Shown here: positions 63,762 through 64,000 of the stretch, piece after piece
How the letters are laid out: each line of letters begins with the position of its first letter
How positions within the stretch are numbered: the first letter of the stretch is position 1
Assembly (NCBI GenBank): GCA_022510565.1
Contig: JAFLTE010000002.1
Coordinates: 247,928-311,927 of the forward strand
Origin: Lachnospiraceae bacterium
GTDB lineage: Bacteria > Bacillota > Clostridia > Lachnospirales > Lachnospiraceae
Length of the DNA: 64,000 bases
Reading direction: 5' to 3'
Notes under the pieces: generated by a model
The model's input: only the letters and a program-made list of their open reading frames with translations
Databases searched by the model: none
Told to the model about the DNA's origin: nothing
Program-made: the position numbers and the translations under genes

Positions 63762-64000
63762 CTATGCTTCTGCCCGATTGTTCGCTTCGTCATAATGCAC
63801 CACTTCATCACTTTCCCCGATATGTCGAATCACCTGCTTATTAATTTGCATCATAAAAATGATCGTCATAAGCAGCGACATCAACTCCGCAATCGGAAAT
63901 GCCCACCACACATAATTGACATCGCCCGACAGGGAAAGCAAGTACGCAGCAGGAAGAAGGACCACAAGCTGTCTTGCAATAGATACTACCATACTGTACC
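63762..64000 (-). CDS. MATE family efflux transporter, C-terminal fragment
   Basis: The frame is open at the right edge and ends at 63762. The visible 79 residues contain SIARQLVVLLPAAYLLSLSGDVNYVWWAFPIAELMSLL and a polar tail. The R-x4-LLP and VWWAFPIAE pattern is typical of the last two helices of MATE pumps. The start lies beyond the window. It is the third MATE gene here. Its stop is about 80 bp before the tRNA-Leu gene on the same strand. Confidence 0.8.
   Translation of the reverse strand, partial: YSMVVSIARQLVVLLPAAYLLSLSGDVNYVWWAFPIAELMSLLMTIIFMMQINKQVIRHIGESDEVVHYDEANNRAEA

Overview
The window looks like the chromosome of an anaerobic, low-to-moderate G+C Firmicute, most likely Lachnospiraceae (Clostridia). 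The evidence is the gene content: PPi-type phosphofructokinase, AddAB, a DUF4250 protein, DUF975, DUF4445/ASKHA, Rpn-family nucleases, OFA and MATE transporters, strong AGGAGG ribosome binding sites and consensus TTGACA/TATAAT promoters. Most genes lie on the minus strand. I see no rRNA, CRISPR array, prophage or insertion sequence; one tRNA-Leu is present.

Layout. 1-2.4 kb: a DUF975 membrane protein, OmpR-type regulator and histidine kinase operon (kinase cut by the left edge). 2.5-5.5 kb: S66-like peptidase, DUF4250 and corrinoid-activator-like ASKHA ferredoxin protein. 5.7-8.4 kb: clpB with a CIRCE element over its promoter. 8.4-13.3 kb: esterase, MBL hydrolase, tcdA, a rhodanese-TtcA fusion and a polytopic glycosyltransferase-like protein. 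13.5-14.8 kb: OFA-type MFS carrier. 14.9-18.6 kb: FtsX-type permease plus a BlaI/MecI repressor fused to an ABC ATPase, behind a perfect consensus promoter with a downstream dyad. 19-21.7 kb: an Rpn nuclease and two unknown proteins. 21.9-25.5 kb: a heterodimeric ABC exporter. 25.6-34.1 kb: orphan sugar-binding lipoprotein, addA and addB. 34.3-38.1 kb: metQ, metI, metN and cysK with ACT-N5-AGT dyads. 38.3-43 kb: a second Rpn gene, glycogen phosphorylase and its LacI-type regulator. 43.1-45.1 kb: a split chromate transporter and an XRE regulator. 45.3-47.6 kb: PPi-PFK and DegV. 47.7-51.6 kb: a Ca2+/Na+ exchanger and two MATE pumps. 51.8-54.2 kb: a membrane-anchored lipase-like hydrolase and a third Rpn gene. 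54.6-62.3 kb: a GH2 glycosidase, a beta-propeller-like/solute-binding fusion lipoprotein and a divergent two-component system. 62.4-64 kb: a small protein, an SDR, tRNA-Leu and the C-terminus of another MATE pump.

Most interesting points. (1) The BlaI-ABC ATPase fusion with its FtsX partner looks like a self-regulating transport module. (2) The SBP lipoprotein and the TCS face each other across two mirrored sets of 11-bp tandem repeats (TTAGAGA-N4-TTARAGA), each exactly 9 bp from a -10 box, which strongly suggests that the regulator drives both promoters. (3) One Rpn gene has its Shine-Dalgarno entirely inside a perfect hairpin, and a second has a hairpin abutting it. (4) The S66-like peptidase lacks the expected nucleophilic serine. 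All functions are inferred by reading motifs; no searches were run.
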